Assembly: GCA_018398765.1 (NCBI GenBank)
Contig: JAHBMJ010000521.1
Location: forward strand, 45,807 to 107,095
Source of the DNA: Chromera velia
Taxonomy: Eukaryota > Sar > Chromeraceae
Length of the DNA: 61,289 nucleotides
Reading direction: 5' to 3'
The notes under the pieces were generated by a model that was given only the letters and a program-made list of their open reading frames with translations, did not search any database and was not told the DNA's origin. This document shows, in pieces, positions 33,226 through 46,300 of this stretch. How positions within the stretch are numbered: the stretch's first letter is position 1; each line of letters starts with the position of its first letter. The position numbers and the translations under genes were made by a program.

Positions 33226-33562
33226 TCATGAGCCCTGCTCCGATCGAAGAGTCGGCTGAAGTTTCGGCAAGTCTGCAATGTTTCTTCTCTTTGCAATCTC
33301 GTCCCCGATCTGTCCGTGATAGTCTTTGTTGAAGGAGGCCCAGTTCCGGAAAGCCGAAACCTGCTCCTCAGTGCCAACGCCCAGCAGCCGAATCCACTCA
33401 CGGAGCCGATAACGGGCGAGGGAGAACTGCACAGAGAGAAGGTAAAGGAATGAGACAAAAGAAGAAAACGGAAGACCTTCTTCTGCCCATGCGTTCACGT
33501 TTCTGCCTCTCCATTGTCTCATCGAAAGCACGCAAACACACACAGACGCACACACACACACA

Positions 33563-33606
<44 letters not shown>

Positions 33607-33616
33607 AGGGAGAGAG

Positions 33617-33659
<43 letters not shown>

Positions 33660-33668
33660 AAAGAAGAA

Positions 33669-33704
<36 letters not shown>

Positions 33705-33822
33705 AAGACAGAAAGATAGAAAGATAGAAAGACAGAAAGACAGGCAGACAGACAGACAGAAAGAAAGAAAAGAAGGAAAGAAAGACAGAAAGAAAGAAAG
33801 AAAGAAAGACAGAAAGACAGAA

Positions 33823-33862
<40 letters not shown>

Positions 33863-34003
33863 AAGACAGAAAGATAGAAAGACAGAAAGACAGGCAGACA
33901 GACAGACAGACAGACAGAAAGAAAGAAAGAAAGATAGAAAGACAGAAAGAAAGACAGAAAGACAGAAAGGCAGAAAGACAGAAAGACAGAAAGACAGACA
34001 GAC

Positions 34004-34034
<31 letters not shown>

Positions 34035-35589
34035 GACAGACAGACAGACAGACAGACTGACTGACTGACTGACTACATGTTTCTGCGTCTCCCTTCTTTT
34101 CTTCGTGTGCACAACAGAACCACTATATGGTTTCTTTCCCTCCTCTTCTTCATGAACAGACTGACGAACAGACCGAGAGCACCACAAACAAAAATCGGCG
34201 TATACAATTTGACCTTCTGCTGGTCTGTGAACCACCCAGCTTTTTCATTCAATGTTCAATCAACCAGTCAGTCAGTCAGTCACTCAGTCAGCCCGCAAAC
34301 CGGCTGGCCACTGAGACAGACCGAGTCCGTCAAGCATGCACACAAAGACACACAGAGGAGCAGGGGCCTGTACAAGAGCTCACGGAAGGAAGGAAGTATG
34401 CGCTTTTCTTTTCATAATCGCATTCAACCCCCCTGACACCCGAATCTGTGCCCCACCGAAGGCATCAGAGACCAGCAAGCAGCCACTTGAGAGCGAAAGA
34501 AAACCCCCTCCCCTGACACCAACGAACCTTCTGGTGCAGTGACGTCTCGAGGAATCGGGGCACAGAGAAATCAGGAAGTGGCTCCTTCCCTTTCCCCTCC
34601 TCTGTCTCCTTCCCGTCTGCCGCTCTTCCCAGAGCCGCCTCGGAATGACGAGAACCCATGGAGGACGCTGAGCGCTGAGGGCAAAGGGGGGCACAATGGT
34701 ACAGCCTTGTAAGTGTCTGTCTGTCAGCGCTTGTGGCTAAAAAAGTTCAAATTACAACTCCAGCAAGAGGTACGGTGGGTGAAGCAACGCTTTGCATGAC
34801 GCCACTAACGGACCCGGGCAAACAAAGAGAAGTTGCATGACGCCACTACCGGACCGAGACAAACAAAGAGAAGAATCGCAACGGCGGAATAGAGGGATAA
34901 AAAAGGTAGGCAGGCAGGGCAGAGAGATGCGATGGTAGACGGGGGAAGAAGGTGCCACTCAGTGCCACAACTGAGTCACCGAGGGACGCTCTCGGACATG
35001 AGCGAAAACGGAAAAGACTAACTAGAACTGGATGGCGTGCAGAACAGGAGAGCAAAGTATAGAAAAACAAAAGAAACAGGGGGGGGTGCGCACGCAGAGG
35101 ATTTCTTCCGTTTCGAATTATATAGGCCGAAGCGTAACAGAGTGCGTTCCACCTTCACAGACTGACCTCTGAAGCGTCGAGAAGCTGCCCAGAGAGGCAC
35201 CAAACGCCCAAGGCAGAGACTGGAATGATCAGCCCCCCCAAAACCAAAAATTTGAATCCCTTGAGTCTGTTGGCGATTGAGCTTGGTCTCCTGATTTGGA
35301 AGAAGATGTCTGCATACCGTCCTTCGAGGAATCGGTTCATGGTCTTCATGCTTCTGTACACCCACACAGCTGTGAGGACTCCGGAGGCTTGGAGCAGGAG
35401 CGTGCTTGTGGGCTGCTGGAGAAAAATTCTCTGCCGGGCGTTCTCGAGGGTCCCTGTGAGGAGACCACTACTGCTCGATGGAGAGTCCGAAGAAGAGGAT
35501 GGAGCTTCCGGAGGCATGTCGTGAAATTTTAAGTCCTCGACGCGGGGCCTGGCCCTGATCTCTTCAAGGGAAGTTGGCGGAACCTTCAT
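33226..35589 (-). CDS. Three-exon two-helix membrane protein, unknown function
   Basis: Minus-strand exons 35589-35167, 34674-34528 and 33426-33226, all joined in phase 0, about 256 residues. ATG at 35589. The N-terminal 50 residues are hydrophilic and Ser-rich. Two likely membrane helices follow (STLLLQASGVLTAVWVYRSM and FKFLVLGGLIIPVSALGVWC). Exon 2 encodes a Glu/Lys-rich linker. Exon 3 encodes a compact basic-aromatic domain (YRLREWIRLLGVGTEEQVS, NWASFNKDYHGQIGDE) ending at TGA 33226. No family was recognised. Exons 2 and 3 could also be a separate short gene starting at ATG 34659, but the in-frame junction and AG acceptor at 34675 favour one gene. Confidence 0.55.
33540..34075 (+). repeat. 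Intronic compound microsatellite, about 530 bp
   Basis: AC and AG runs (33540-33600) are followed by about 470 bp of GAAA, GACA, GATA and GGCA tetranucleotides, ending in GACT units. It fills most of the intron between exons 2 and 3 of the minus-strand gene. On the transcript strand it is CTTT/CTGT-rich, so pyrimidine-rich up to the acceptor side. Confidence 0.95.
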
Positions 35590-36028
35590 GCTGCCTTTTT
35601 CTTTCGTCTGAATTTGAACGTATACGTTTATCTGTCACTCAAATACTTACACGACTACTTCCCTTTTGGATCCTTACGTCAACTAACGGGTAGACGGAAT
35701 GCGCAGAACGCAGGCTTGACTCAGATGATCCTCAGCCAGACAGAGCGCGCAGTCTCCTTTCTCGGTTTGCTGAGAGTTTCACGGACTGTCTGTGAGGCAA
35801 ACTGAGAAATCTTTGGTTAAAGGAAGACTGCAGATGACTGCAGGTGTTGGCAAGGCTGAAGGATTGCTCAGGGAGATCATCCCGGAGATGTCGGACGGGA
35901 AAAGTTCAGCTGGACTGGAAGAATTTCCGAATATTTTCCGAATTGCCAGATCGAATATCAGATCGACAGAGACGGCCATGAGACGGCCGCGATCCGTCGA
36001 TATCCGTCGTGCCACAATGTGCCACACG

Positions 36029-36325
36029 CAGTTTTCTTCGAAATAATGCGAATTCAAAAAAAAAAAAAGGATTGCCTCCATCCTAATCGGGCCGCATGGG
36101 AATATCGGGGAACAGTTTGCCACTTGGGGCTGTTGTTTTCAATCGCGTTGCAGTTTTCTTCGAAATACTAATTAAGCTGCGAATTCAAAAAAAAAAAAAT
36201 TAGATTGCCTCCATCCTAATCGGGCCGCATGGGAATATCGGGGAACAGTTTGCCATTCGGGGCTGTTGTTTTCAATCGATCGCGTTTCAGTTTTCATCGA
36301 AATACTGCGAACTAAAAAAAAAAAA
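36029..36325 (+). repeat. Tandem repeat of 122-137 bp, 2.3 copies
   Basis: Units start at 36029, 36151 and 36288 with CAGTTTTC and TCGAAATA. Each has a poly(A) run of about 11-13 and the first two share a long identical segment around GGGAATATCGGGGAACAGTT. Confidence 0.9.
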
Positions 36326-36334
36326 TAGATTGCT

Positions 36335-36405
36335 GAATTCGCGCGCGGCGCCGCGCGCGTGCGCTGCGCACGCACGCGTCCCGTTGCGCGCGCCGCCGCG
36401 AAACT
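36335..36405. other. GC-rich palindromic patch
   Basis: About 70 bp made almost only of G and C. It includes a perfect 18-base palindrome GCGCGCGGCGCCGCGCGC, a near-palindrome around GTGCGCTGCGCAC and further CGCGC words, abutting the AT-rich repeat unit on its left. Confidence 0.8.
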
Positions 36406-36691
36406 CGGACGTCGAGTAGTGGATCAGATCCGATGAGACTTTCAATGATCTTCAATGTAGCAAAGAGATGACAATTAAAGCCCATCAATTAAAGCTGTGG
36501 ATCTTTACACATAACTCAACTGCTTACGACTGTTTGACTCGATCCAGTCTGTAGATTTTGAAGTGTGGGTGAGAGAATTAAGAGGGCCTCATTCCATTGG
36601 TGGGAGCGAAGGATTCGTAGTGCGTCTCCGTGTATCTGACGGTGTGAAGTAAAGTGACACCAAAAGAGCCCAGAGGGGGAACGTCGACAAA

Positions 36692-39600
36692 ATGGATCTT
36701 GACTTCGACAAGGCCGCCAAGAAGCTTTCTGCTCGGCAGAAGGAGCAGCAGAAGGCGAAGAAGGCGCAGTTGGAGAGAAAGAAGAAGGAAGAAGAGGCGA
36801 GACGGGCAGTGAAGCAGCAAGTGGAGGAGGCAAGAGAGGAGAGGGAGCGGTATATGGCAGAACGAAACATCCAGCAGGCAACAACTAGAGGTCAGTTAGC
36901 CAGTCCCCGCAAAGATATGGATGACGCGTCTCATGAGAAGAAATAGGATGAGATTGAACAGCGGATGCCCAAACGTCTCCTTTGGCTTTTCTCTTTCACT
37001 TTGGCCCTTTCACTCTCTCTGCTCCTCCACATTACCTGATGTAGGAGCTCTATCTTTCCACATATTCTTTTCTCTCTACCCTTGACGGCCCCATGCCTGG
37101 ATCGAAAGAAGAATTACCGCATTGTGTTTGTGCGGGTTAAGATCCGCACTCCCCGATTCTTCCTTCTCGGTAGTGACTGCTCTCTTCACACACACATTCT
37201 CCTCTTTCGCCTGTTTGCGTTGTTCTTGCTGCTTCCTCCAGGCACCTCTCCGCCTCCCTCTGCCTCCGACGAATTGTACGATAAGACCTTGGTTGTCGTC
37301 AATGGCAGCAGTTCCTCCTCTTCTTCTTCCTCTTTCTCCTCTGCGTCTTCCTCTTCTTCCTCCTCGTCTGCTCCTTCTGGGTTGGAGAGACTGCAGTCAA
37401 GAATGGAGCATGCGGACAGAATCATTCTGGTGAGTGGAAGGGGGGATGTGGCGGATTGTCCACACATCATTCAAGCACCCGTTGGGGGAGAAAGAGACGG
37501 ACGGACAGACAGAAAGACAGGCAGACAAACAAAGAGAAGACAGACAGACAGACAGGCAGACAGGCAGACAAACAAAGAGGAGACAGAGAGCTCGCAGAGA
37601 CGAACTGAGTCAGATTCTCAACCGCGATTCGCGTTTGCTTGTTTGTTTGTGTCTGCATGCATGCGCATGCAGCCTCCCTCTGTCCTGGCCGCGCTCGACA
37701 GCCACCCCCGGAGGGACGAGCTCAGGTACCCTCTCCAGTTTCGCCTCTCTGCCCCCAACCCAAACAGACAGAAGGAAAGGGTGAAGAAAGAGGAGAAGGG
37801 GACTGGGGATGGAAAGGAAATCGAGATGGAGACCGGGGAGGAGGGGGAAGAGGAGGAGAACGGGGACAATGAATTGGTGACGCACGCAGGAGTTCTTGAA
37901 TTCATTGCTGAAGAGGTAGGTTTGTTTTTTGTGTTTTTTTTATGGTGACTGACGTTGGTTAATATGAAGGCGTCATAAAGCATTACCCTGGACTCATGCA
38001 TTTCATGATGACCTACAGGCCAATCAATAATTATGAAACTGATGGGGTCAGTGATTCTCATTACGTCTTATCTTGCTCTTCTCTCGGTCGCCGGACTTTC
38101 CTGTCTCGTGTGGGTAGGTAGAATTCTCAAGGGACATTTCTAGAGAGAGCATTTGGTCCCCCTCCCTGCCTGTTTCCTCCCTTATACACATCTTTTGTCT
38201 TTTTTGTTTGCATCGTTCTCTCAGAGGCCTTTCGAAGACGAAACGCGGTTCTCTCTCTCCCTTCTCGCTTCTCTTTCCAATGGCGCTTTCTGGTCGTTCT
38301 CTCTCATTCCGTTAGTGGAAGACGCTTTGTGCTTCCTTCCTTTCCTTCGACTATTCAATTTTTCTGCCACGCTTCTCTTTCTCTCATACTGCCTGCAGGG
38401 TACTGTCGTGCTCCCGCTTCACGTCCTGCAAGCGTTAAAGTTTCCGTCGTCCGTCAGGGTCACTTACGCGTCTCTTCCGAAGGGTTAGTGTGTGTGTGTG
38501 TGTGTGTGTGGAGAGAGAGAGAGATCGAGAGAGACAGAGAGTCTGTTGCTTTTAGGAAGAATGGACCGTTTCTTCCTTTCCGCGCCTCTCGCATTTACGC
38601 ATACTGGTTGAACCGAATTGTGATTACCGCGCATCTGCTTGATTTTTCTTTTTCTCTCCCTCCCTCTCTCAGGGAGGGTCGCGGAGTTCCGAGCGTTGAC
38701 GGACGAGGTGAAGGACGTTGGGGATCTCCGGGTCAGTCACTGGGCGTTTGGGGGCTGAGACTAGAGGGAAAGGGGGGGGAGGACAGGGGAGGGGGTGACT
38801 GGTCTTGCTTGTGGGGTAAAGCGCGTGTTTTCCGAAGTTTTTCTCAACATCCTCATGAATTCCTTCCTGTTTGTTCCCCTGTCAGGTCTGTGTTTGCATG
38901 TGTGAGACGGCTTGAGAGTTTTCATCCTGTCGCTTGTCTTGCTTTTCGCTGCTTCATACCATTTGCTTTCTTTCCTTTCTCCCTCCTGTCACGTGCTGAT
39001 GGTCCTCTTCTTGTTGCCAAACAGGACAGACAGCGTTTGACTTTTGCCGTATGTGTCTTTTTTGCGTGTTGTAGGCTCTTCTCTTCTCTTCTCCTCTTTT
39101 CAGGCTTATCTTGAGGCGGCACTTCGTTCGAAATTTTCGACTTTGACAGAGGGGGAGACTATCCGTTTGGCTTTTGGGGGAGGGGCGGGAAGGGTAGCGT
39201 TGAAGGTGCGTTGTCTGTTTTCTTGGTTTGTCGTCTGCTGTCTCCTATTTGTCTTAATGTTTGTATGTTGAGAGATGTGTGGAAGTACTCATTATTTGTT
39301 CGTGATTGCGGAGGCTCATTTCTTTCTGCATTCCTCTCTGTTCGCCTTTGTTATTTTGCGTTCGGCCTTTCTGGCCTGCCTTCCTTGTGGGAAAAACTCC
39401 AGAATGCATTTTCTGCTGGTCTTTTTATATCGATACACTCAGACGCAGCTGTCTGCTTTTTGTCAAGGCAATTTCGCGTGAGAAGAGAAATCGGGCGGAC
39501 CGGAGGAATGCTGCTGGCACGTGGCAGAAGCACAAATGGATGGATTCATGCCTGTATTCCAATGAGGGCTTCTGCATGTCTAAGCTCCTCAATGTAAACT

Positions 39601-40451
39601 ACACGGACAAAGCGTGCATACAGACTTGCATTCGCACGCACAAACGCATTTTTACGCACGTGTGTATATGTGACTATAAGTGCGTGCGCGTGTATATTTG
39701 TACGTGTACGTAAATATTTGTGTGAGTGCGTTCAGGTTGTCAAACTGGAACCTGCGGGTGCCGTGTCGATTGTGGACACAGAGGTGAGGGTTGCCTGTCT
39801 GTCTGTCCATTGGTTGGTCTGTCTGTCTGTCTGTCTTGCCGGTTTTGGCTGCTAATTCCTTCTTCCAACTCACACTCACACTCACTTCGGTTACCGATTC
39901 TTGGCCACGATTTCTTCTCAGCCTGTGTCTCCGTCCCATTGCCTTTTTGTCACAAGGGTTTCTCTCTCTCGCTTGGTATCCCTCCTGTGAGATGAGGGAA
40001 GCTGGACTGAAGAAAGAAAGAGCATTTTGTGCTGCTGTCAGTCAGTCTCCGTTCGGCGCCTGTCCAGCTTCTTCTTCTATTCTTGGCTCTGCCTCGGAAA
40101 TTTTGTGTGAGCACAGCTGGTTCCTTCCGCCCTTCGCACTTTGTGGTAGCGTGGGCATCTGAAAATACTCACTGCTTTCCTCTTTTTGGGTCGTGCATGT
40201 CTTTCTGCAGCTTGCTGTGGATGTGGATGTCCCGAAGGCGAGCAGACAGAGACCGAGAGCAAGAGGGTCGATGGGAGAGACAGAAAATGGGGGGGGAGGA
40301 GAAGGAGAAGGAGAGGGAGAAGATGAGTGGGGAATGTTGGATGTGGAGGGAGGAAGCTCTAATTTGAGGATTTTGGAGTTGGGAGTGGTCAGCGTTGTTT
40401 TTTTTTCCTTCTTTCAGTATTGTTTTCTCTCCTTCCTTCCTTCCTTCCTTC

Positions 40452-40482
<31 letters not shown>

Positions 40483-40609
40483 TTCGTTCATCTGCTTTGT
40501 CGTTCTTCTCTTCTTATTTGCTTGCTCGCACTACCTTCCTTGCTTCCTTCCTTCCTTCTGTCCTCGCTTTCTTTAATTGGGTAGTCGACTGCTTGGTTTG
40601 AATTACACG

Positions 40610-40646
<37 letters not shown>

Positions 40647-43336
40647 GAGAGACAAGAGACGAGAGACAGAGACAGAGACTGAGACAGAGAGAAGGGCCCT
40701 CTCGAGTCGAGGGAGTAGAATCGGCAGTGGACGAGCGAAGTTTGCTTTGCTTTGTTTCGATTGGTTTTTGTGTTCAAAGACCCGAGCGGGCAATTTGTGG
40801 ATCAAGCAGTTCTGCCCTGTTCATTGATGCTTCAGTTCCCTTCCCGGAGCTTTTCTCAGTCGTTTGCTTGTACTAACCTCATGCAGGAGGAGAAGGGGGA
40901 AGTCGGAAAAGAAGAGTTGTGCGAATTCCGATCTGAGATGCCCCTCGAGAGCCTTCAGACACTCTCAGACGGCCTTGCAGGAGTACTCGTGTCTCTGCAC
41001 ACTGAGCCTGCAGGTGAGCGCATGCATGGAAGTGAAAGAAAAGAAAAGAAAACGTGCATGGTGTGTGCCCATGGAAGGGGAAAGAAGGGGGGCAGAAGGC
41101 ATTGAATGACGGGCAAAATTGTGTTGCTGAAGATTGCTCTGTGCATGACTTTCTTCCATTGCCGGAGAGAAATAGTGGGAGAACGCAAATAAAGCAGCAG
41201 AAGACCGCGGCGGGGTGCGGTTCGACTGGATGGTTCACTGCCGCAGAAGTTTCGGGAAAACGAGCGAAGATGGATCTGATTTCCTCCCTCCGCTCGCGTC
41301 TGTGCGCTCTCTCTCTCTCTCTACTGCATGCAGACGGGGCCGACCTGTATTTGAGTGTCCCCCCACTGCGAGACGCGACGCCGCACCGGCACCATTTCTT
41401 TGAATTCGCTGCAGGCACAAAGGTCGGCGGCAAGCAGGGGAGGGGGGGGGGAGGGAGCATTGAGGTCGCTGGTTGGTTGGGGGAAGAGGCAGGGAGGGGA
41501 GGAAAAACGAAAATCCTCAAAAGGCCCCCGTAAAGCCCTGAATCTTTTCCCCTTACCTTTGATTGTCTTCTTCGAATGCCCCCCTCCCCTGTTGATTCTT
41601 CTAATCCCTTCTCCCTCTGCCCCTGCCTGTGACTCTCTCCCTGCCTTCATGCAGGAAATTCTTCTGACGGTTGGGGCCCTCCGAGCGGCTTTGGGTACGC
41701 ATGGGGGCGGAGGGGATGGGGGTGAGCGGGGGGATGCGAATATGGTGTCCCCCTCTGTGCCCTTTGGAAGTGTTGGTGTTGGGGGTGTTGTGCCTTCTCC
41801 TCCGTCCTTTCAGTGGCCCCGTTCTTTGTTGGTGGGGGTCCATGGGTTTGCAGAGAGAAGCTCCTTTGTGCTTTCTGCAAGGCTTCTGGGAGTAGAGGAG
41901 ATGACGAAGAGGGAGAGGGAGAACGGAGGTATGATGACAACGGGACACGGACAGGAACAGTCAGCAGGGCAGCAGGATTCTTCTGCTTCTTCTGCGGTGT
42001 GCGGGTTCTGTGGCCAGTCCGTGCCTGCAGCGTCGTTACAGATGCATGAGCTGCATTGTGGGAGACACAGATGGAAGTGTAAGGTCTGTGGTGTCGTTTT
42101 GAAGAAGAGTGAGGGGGAGACCCACACACACTGTGAGGTGTGTGGTGAGGGATTGCACAAGGATGAGGTCGAGAAGGTTAGTTGGTCCTTTGGTTTTATT
42201 GCGAACATTCAGTTTGAAAACGAAAAAAAAAGCGGTTGGTCCTTTGGATCTATTGCGAACATTCAGTTTGAAAAAGAAAAAAAAGCGGTTGGTCCTTTGG
42301 ATTTATTGCGAAAATGTAAATAAAATTCGTTGAAGAGAGGCCATGTCTTCCTCTTTTCACTTTCTTTCTTCAGCTCCATTCGAGAGAGACCATTTGCTCT
42401 CCTCGCGCCCTTCTCTCTGCTTCTGTTGGGTTGCTCTTCTATGCGGACTTTTTCTTTCACGTGTCTTCGAGTTGCTCCCAGCTGTTTCGCGCTGTCCTTT
42501 CTCGCCTACGTGCCCCTCCACTCACTCTGTCTGCTTCTTTCTGTGCAGCACCGCCGTTTATGGCATACGCCCCTCTCGTGCCCTGACTGTGGCAGAGGGG
42601 GGCTCCCGAGAGCAGAGCTGGGGCTCCACAGAAGGAATGAGTGCCCCAAGAGACTGCTGTTGTGCAGGTGGGGTGGGGTGGGGTGTGTGCTCTGGTTGTT
42701 TGTTTCTTTGTGTCGATTTGGGGATACACGCTGCATGGGGTCTGTCTTTCTCGCCTTCACCGCTCCTCTGCCTCACTCGTTTAGTCACCCACACCGTTTC
42801 CTTCCTTCCTTCTTGCTTCAACTTAACATGCACTGCCTTCTTTCCCCCAGCCACCAAGACCTCTGTCTTCATGTGTGTGTTCACGAATGTCGGTGCAACC
42901 TGTCAGTCAATTTGCGTGTGTTCCCTGCCTGCAGATTTTGTGGGCAGTTCGAAGCAGCAGGGGACGGGAAGGACCTTGATGCTGTGGACAAGTGAGGAGA
43001 GGGGGGGGGAGAACAGAAAGAAATAAGGGGATGAAGGGACAAAAGGAAGAAAGCAAGAGAGAGTGAGGAGAAGGGAAGTAGGGTTTCTTTTCTTTGTGTT
43101 GAATGGCGATCTCGATGCATGGGAGAAAGCAGTAAGGGAATTTCTATGCATTTGCGTGACTGAGCTCACAGCTACTGCTTTCTTTTTCTGGAATCTGATT
43201 GATTACGGCTCCCCTCTATTCGTTGTTGGGAGGGTGTATGGTTTTGATGTTGTGTTGGGGGGGTTGGGGTTTGGGGGGAGGTTATGGTGGTGGGGGGATT
43301 ACTTGTGGTGTTTGTGCCTTCCAGCCCCACCCCCAT

Positions 43337-43375
<39 letters not shown>

Positions 43376-46300
43376 TTCTGTTCATGTCTTGGTATTTCTT
43401 CCTCCTTTGATGGTCTGCATCGTCTCTTCTCTTCTCTTCCCTTCCTCCAGAGAGACAGGAGGCCCGCCGGTCTCTCTCTCTCTTTCTCTCTCGCTCTCTC
43501 TCGCTCTCTCTCTCTCTCTCTCTTTCTCTCTCGCTCTCTCTCTCTCTCTCTCTTTCTCTCTCGCTCTCTCTCTCTTTCTCTCTCGCTCGCTCTCTCTCTC
43601 TCTGTTTCTCTCTCGCTCTCTCTCTCTGTCTGTCTCTCTCTCTCTCTCTGTCTGTGAGTCAGAACAAGATGGATGGATGCGTCATTCATTCTTTCGACTT
43701 ATTTGTTCTTTCTATGCACGCCCTCCATGCACCTTTCATTCCTCTGATGTCTTGAATGCAGACTCCGAGGCCTCTCCGCCCATGAGGCCTACTGTGGAGC
43801 CCGTACAGCGGAGTGCTCAATTTGTGGACGTGCGGTGATGCTGAAGGTTTGTTCTGTCTTTCTTTCCCTTCCCTTGCGTCTCTTTGGCTGGCCTCTCTTT
43901 GGCGGACCGTGTGGTCATCACACGTCGATCTGTGGTGTCATTCCTGACCGGGCTTGCAAGTGCATCCCGAAAGAGAGAAGACAGACAAACCTGCTCTGCA
44001 AGAAAAGAAACGAAAAGAAAACCCAAATTTAGACCCTTGCAGGCGGTTGTGCGTTTGCTTCCTTAATTCCCTCAATACGTTAAGTCACGTCTGGTCACGG
44101 TGTGTTGATCAACTGATCGATCGATTGAATTGCTGGAAGCTGAAAGCAGTCCATGGAGGAAAGGAATTAAGGAGATGTCCAGCTGATCGATCCATCCGCT
44201 GTCTTTGCCTTTTTTTCCGCTTATTTTGATATCTCTCTCGCTCGATTTTCCGGGTCGAGTGAATGCAGGAGATGGATCTGCACATGCAAGCGGCACATCA
44301 CCCGTCTGCATTCGTGGGTGCTTCGGAGGCAGACAAGGACGCCATAGCGGTCGCAGTGACTGAGCCAAAGCCGAGATACGTACGTCATATTCATCATCGA
44401 ACTGGGGGGATTGGGGGACTCACAGAACCTTGATGGATGCGTTTTACAGACGGGCGGCGAGGCACTTCACTCCCTCCCTCCCTCCCGTTGTACAACACAG
44501 AAGAGAAGACGATATATATCCCTCCCTTCTTTTTCAAAGCTGCTGCAAAAGTGCCAGTTAATCATTTATCACTGATCCGATCGAACGCGAAGAGGCTGTT
44601 TGGATGCATTGACGAGGCCTAGAGGAAAAGCTGCGTGCATCTGTTCCATTTTTCTGTTAATTCTGGGTGGACGATGATCAAGCGATCGATCGATCGTTTT
44701 TCATGGGGCGTCCTTCCTTCAAAATTCTTTTCGGCTTTGTTGATTGCTTGCTTTTTAATTTACTGACGTCTCGTCTCACTGGGAGGATGCACAGCGTTCC
44801 CCCTCGTTTCTTTGGTGTCCAAGCGAATGAAGGTGGTGAGTGCCTGCCTGCAGGAACCTTGTCCCCTCTGCGGGCTGACCCAATTCGAATCTGCAGAGGA
44901 TTGGTCGGACCATGTACAGGTCTGTCTGTCTAGACGTCTGTCTGTCAGTCTGTCCGGGGGTGGGGGCAAGGGGGGGAATCGATCGATGCTCGTTGTCCTG
45001 TCCTGTCCATGCAGAGGGAGGGAGGGAGGGAGGGAGGGAGGAGGTAGAAGCATCCTTCTTTCCTTCCTTCCTTTCTCTTCTCCTTTTGTCGAGTGTTTTC
45101 TTTGTGCCTTGCCAGACCCTTCGGCCGACTGCCCTGCCGAATTACTTTTGAATCTAGCTTTTTCCTCCCCCTCCTGAATCCATTTTCCCTCATGGTCGTC
45201 TGCTTCATCAAGTACGTAGACAAGCAGGCAGCCTGCAGGCCCCCCCTTCTTATGTCACCTAGCTGCGAATGCATGTGCTGCGTGTGTGCGAACGCAGAGA
45301 GAGGCGGTTCCATTTCCCTCCCTCCCTCCCCGTGCCCTGCCCTCCTTCCTGCAGTTATGTTTCGAACAGCAGGTGCCGCCTGAGGGTACGAAGGAAGACG
45401 CGCAGATGAACCCTGTGGATGTGGATGAGGAGGAGGAGGATGAGCTGATGGAGGGGGGACTGGAGGGTGTGACGCTCGATAAGTGCGCGAACGTGCCGTG
45501 CGGCGCCCCTCTTTCTTCCGTTGTCACGCTCCCCCCCTCTGTCTCTGGGTCGTCTCCTCCTCTTCCGCTTCAAGCCCTCTGCCCGCGCTGTCGCCCTCTT
45601 GCACCCTCTGTGCGAGAGAGACGGCGATCCTCCTCCGCAGGCGGGAGCCCGGCGGCGGGGGGGGCAGAGGAGGCCGATGGCAGCAGTTCTTCTGTAGATA
45701 CACAAGCTCTGTTCAAAAAGTGAGTGCATGCGTGGGTGCATAAGTAACTCCTTGTTGGTTAACTGTTTTGGGGGATTGTGCGGTTGGTTGTTGCTTCTCT
45801 TCTGTGTACGTTCTCTCTCCTTCAAAGAACTCTTGCGACTTATCGAAAGAAGTCGTTATGACTTCTGCATGGGCATACGAGAGGATCGATCTGCTTCTTC
45901 TGTTGCTATTGCCACACTTAAGTGCGGACGCGATATGTTGCTGCTGGATGTTGCCGTGTGTGTGTCATGCGACCATGCAGATACTTCTCGCAACTGGTGA
46001 ACGGGTGTGGATCGTCTGTGTGTGAAAATTACAGGTGCTGTAGAAGTGCACAAGGGTAAGCAAGCTGCGTCGCGCAAACGAACCCTCAAAAAGTTTCAGC
46101 AGTGTGGTTGTGTTCAAGAAAACTGTCTTTTGAGATTCTGCCGTCGGAGAATCGCAATAACCGTTTCAGTCACCTTTGCCTCTCTTTCTTTCTTTCTCTC
46201 TCTCCCTCCCTCCCTCCCTCCTTCCGTCCTTCCCTCCCTGAGTCTCTCTTTCTCTGTGTGTGTGTGTGTGTGTGGGGGNNNNNNNNNNNGGGGGGGGGGG

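Larger units (their letters stand above)
35590..36691. promoter_or_regulatory. Divergent intergenic region with tandem units and GC palindrome
   Basis: About 1.1 kb between divergent starts. It contains two full units and one partial unit of a 122-137 bp repeat (36029-36325) and a GC-rich palindromic patch (36335-36405). Promoters for both genes should be here, but no element can be identified. Confidence 0.45.

Noticed and set aside
31480-34240. Long Ser/Leu/Phe or Lys/Arg/Glu frames
   Set aside because: They run through CTTT, GAAA and CTGT microsatellites and carry no domain or splice evidence.
43284-43660. Ser/Leu repeat protein
   Set aside because: Pure TC microsatellite inside an intron of the UFD1-family gene.
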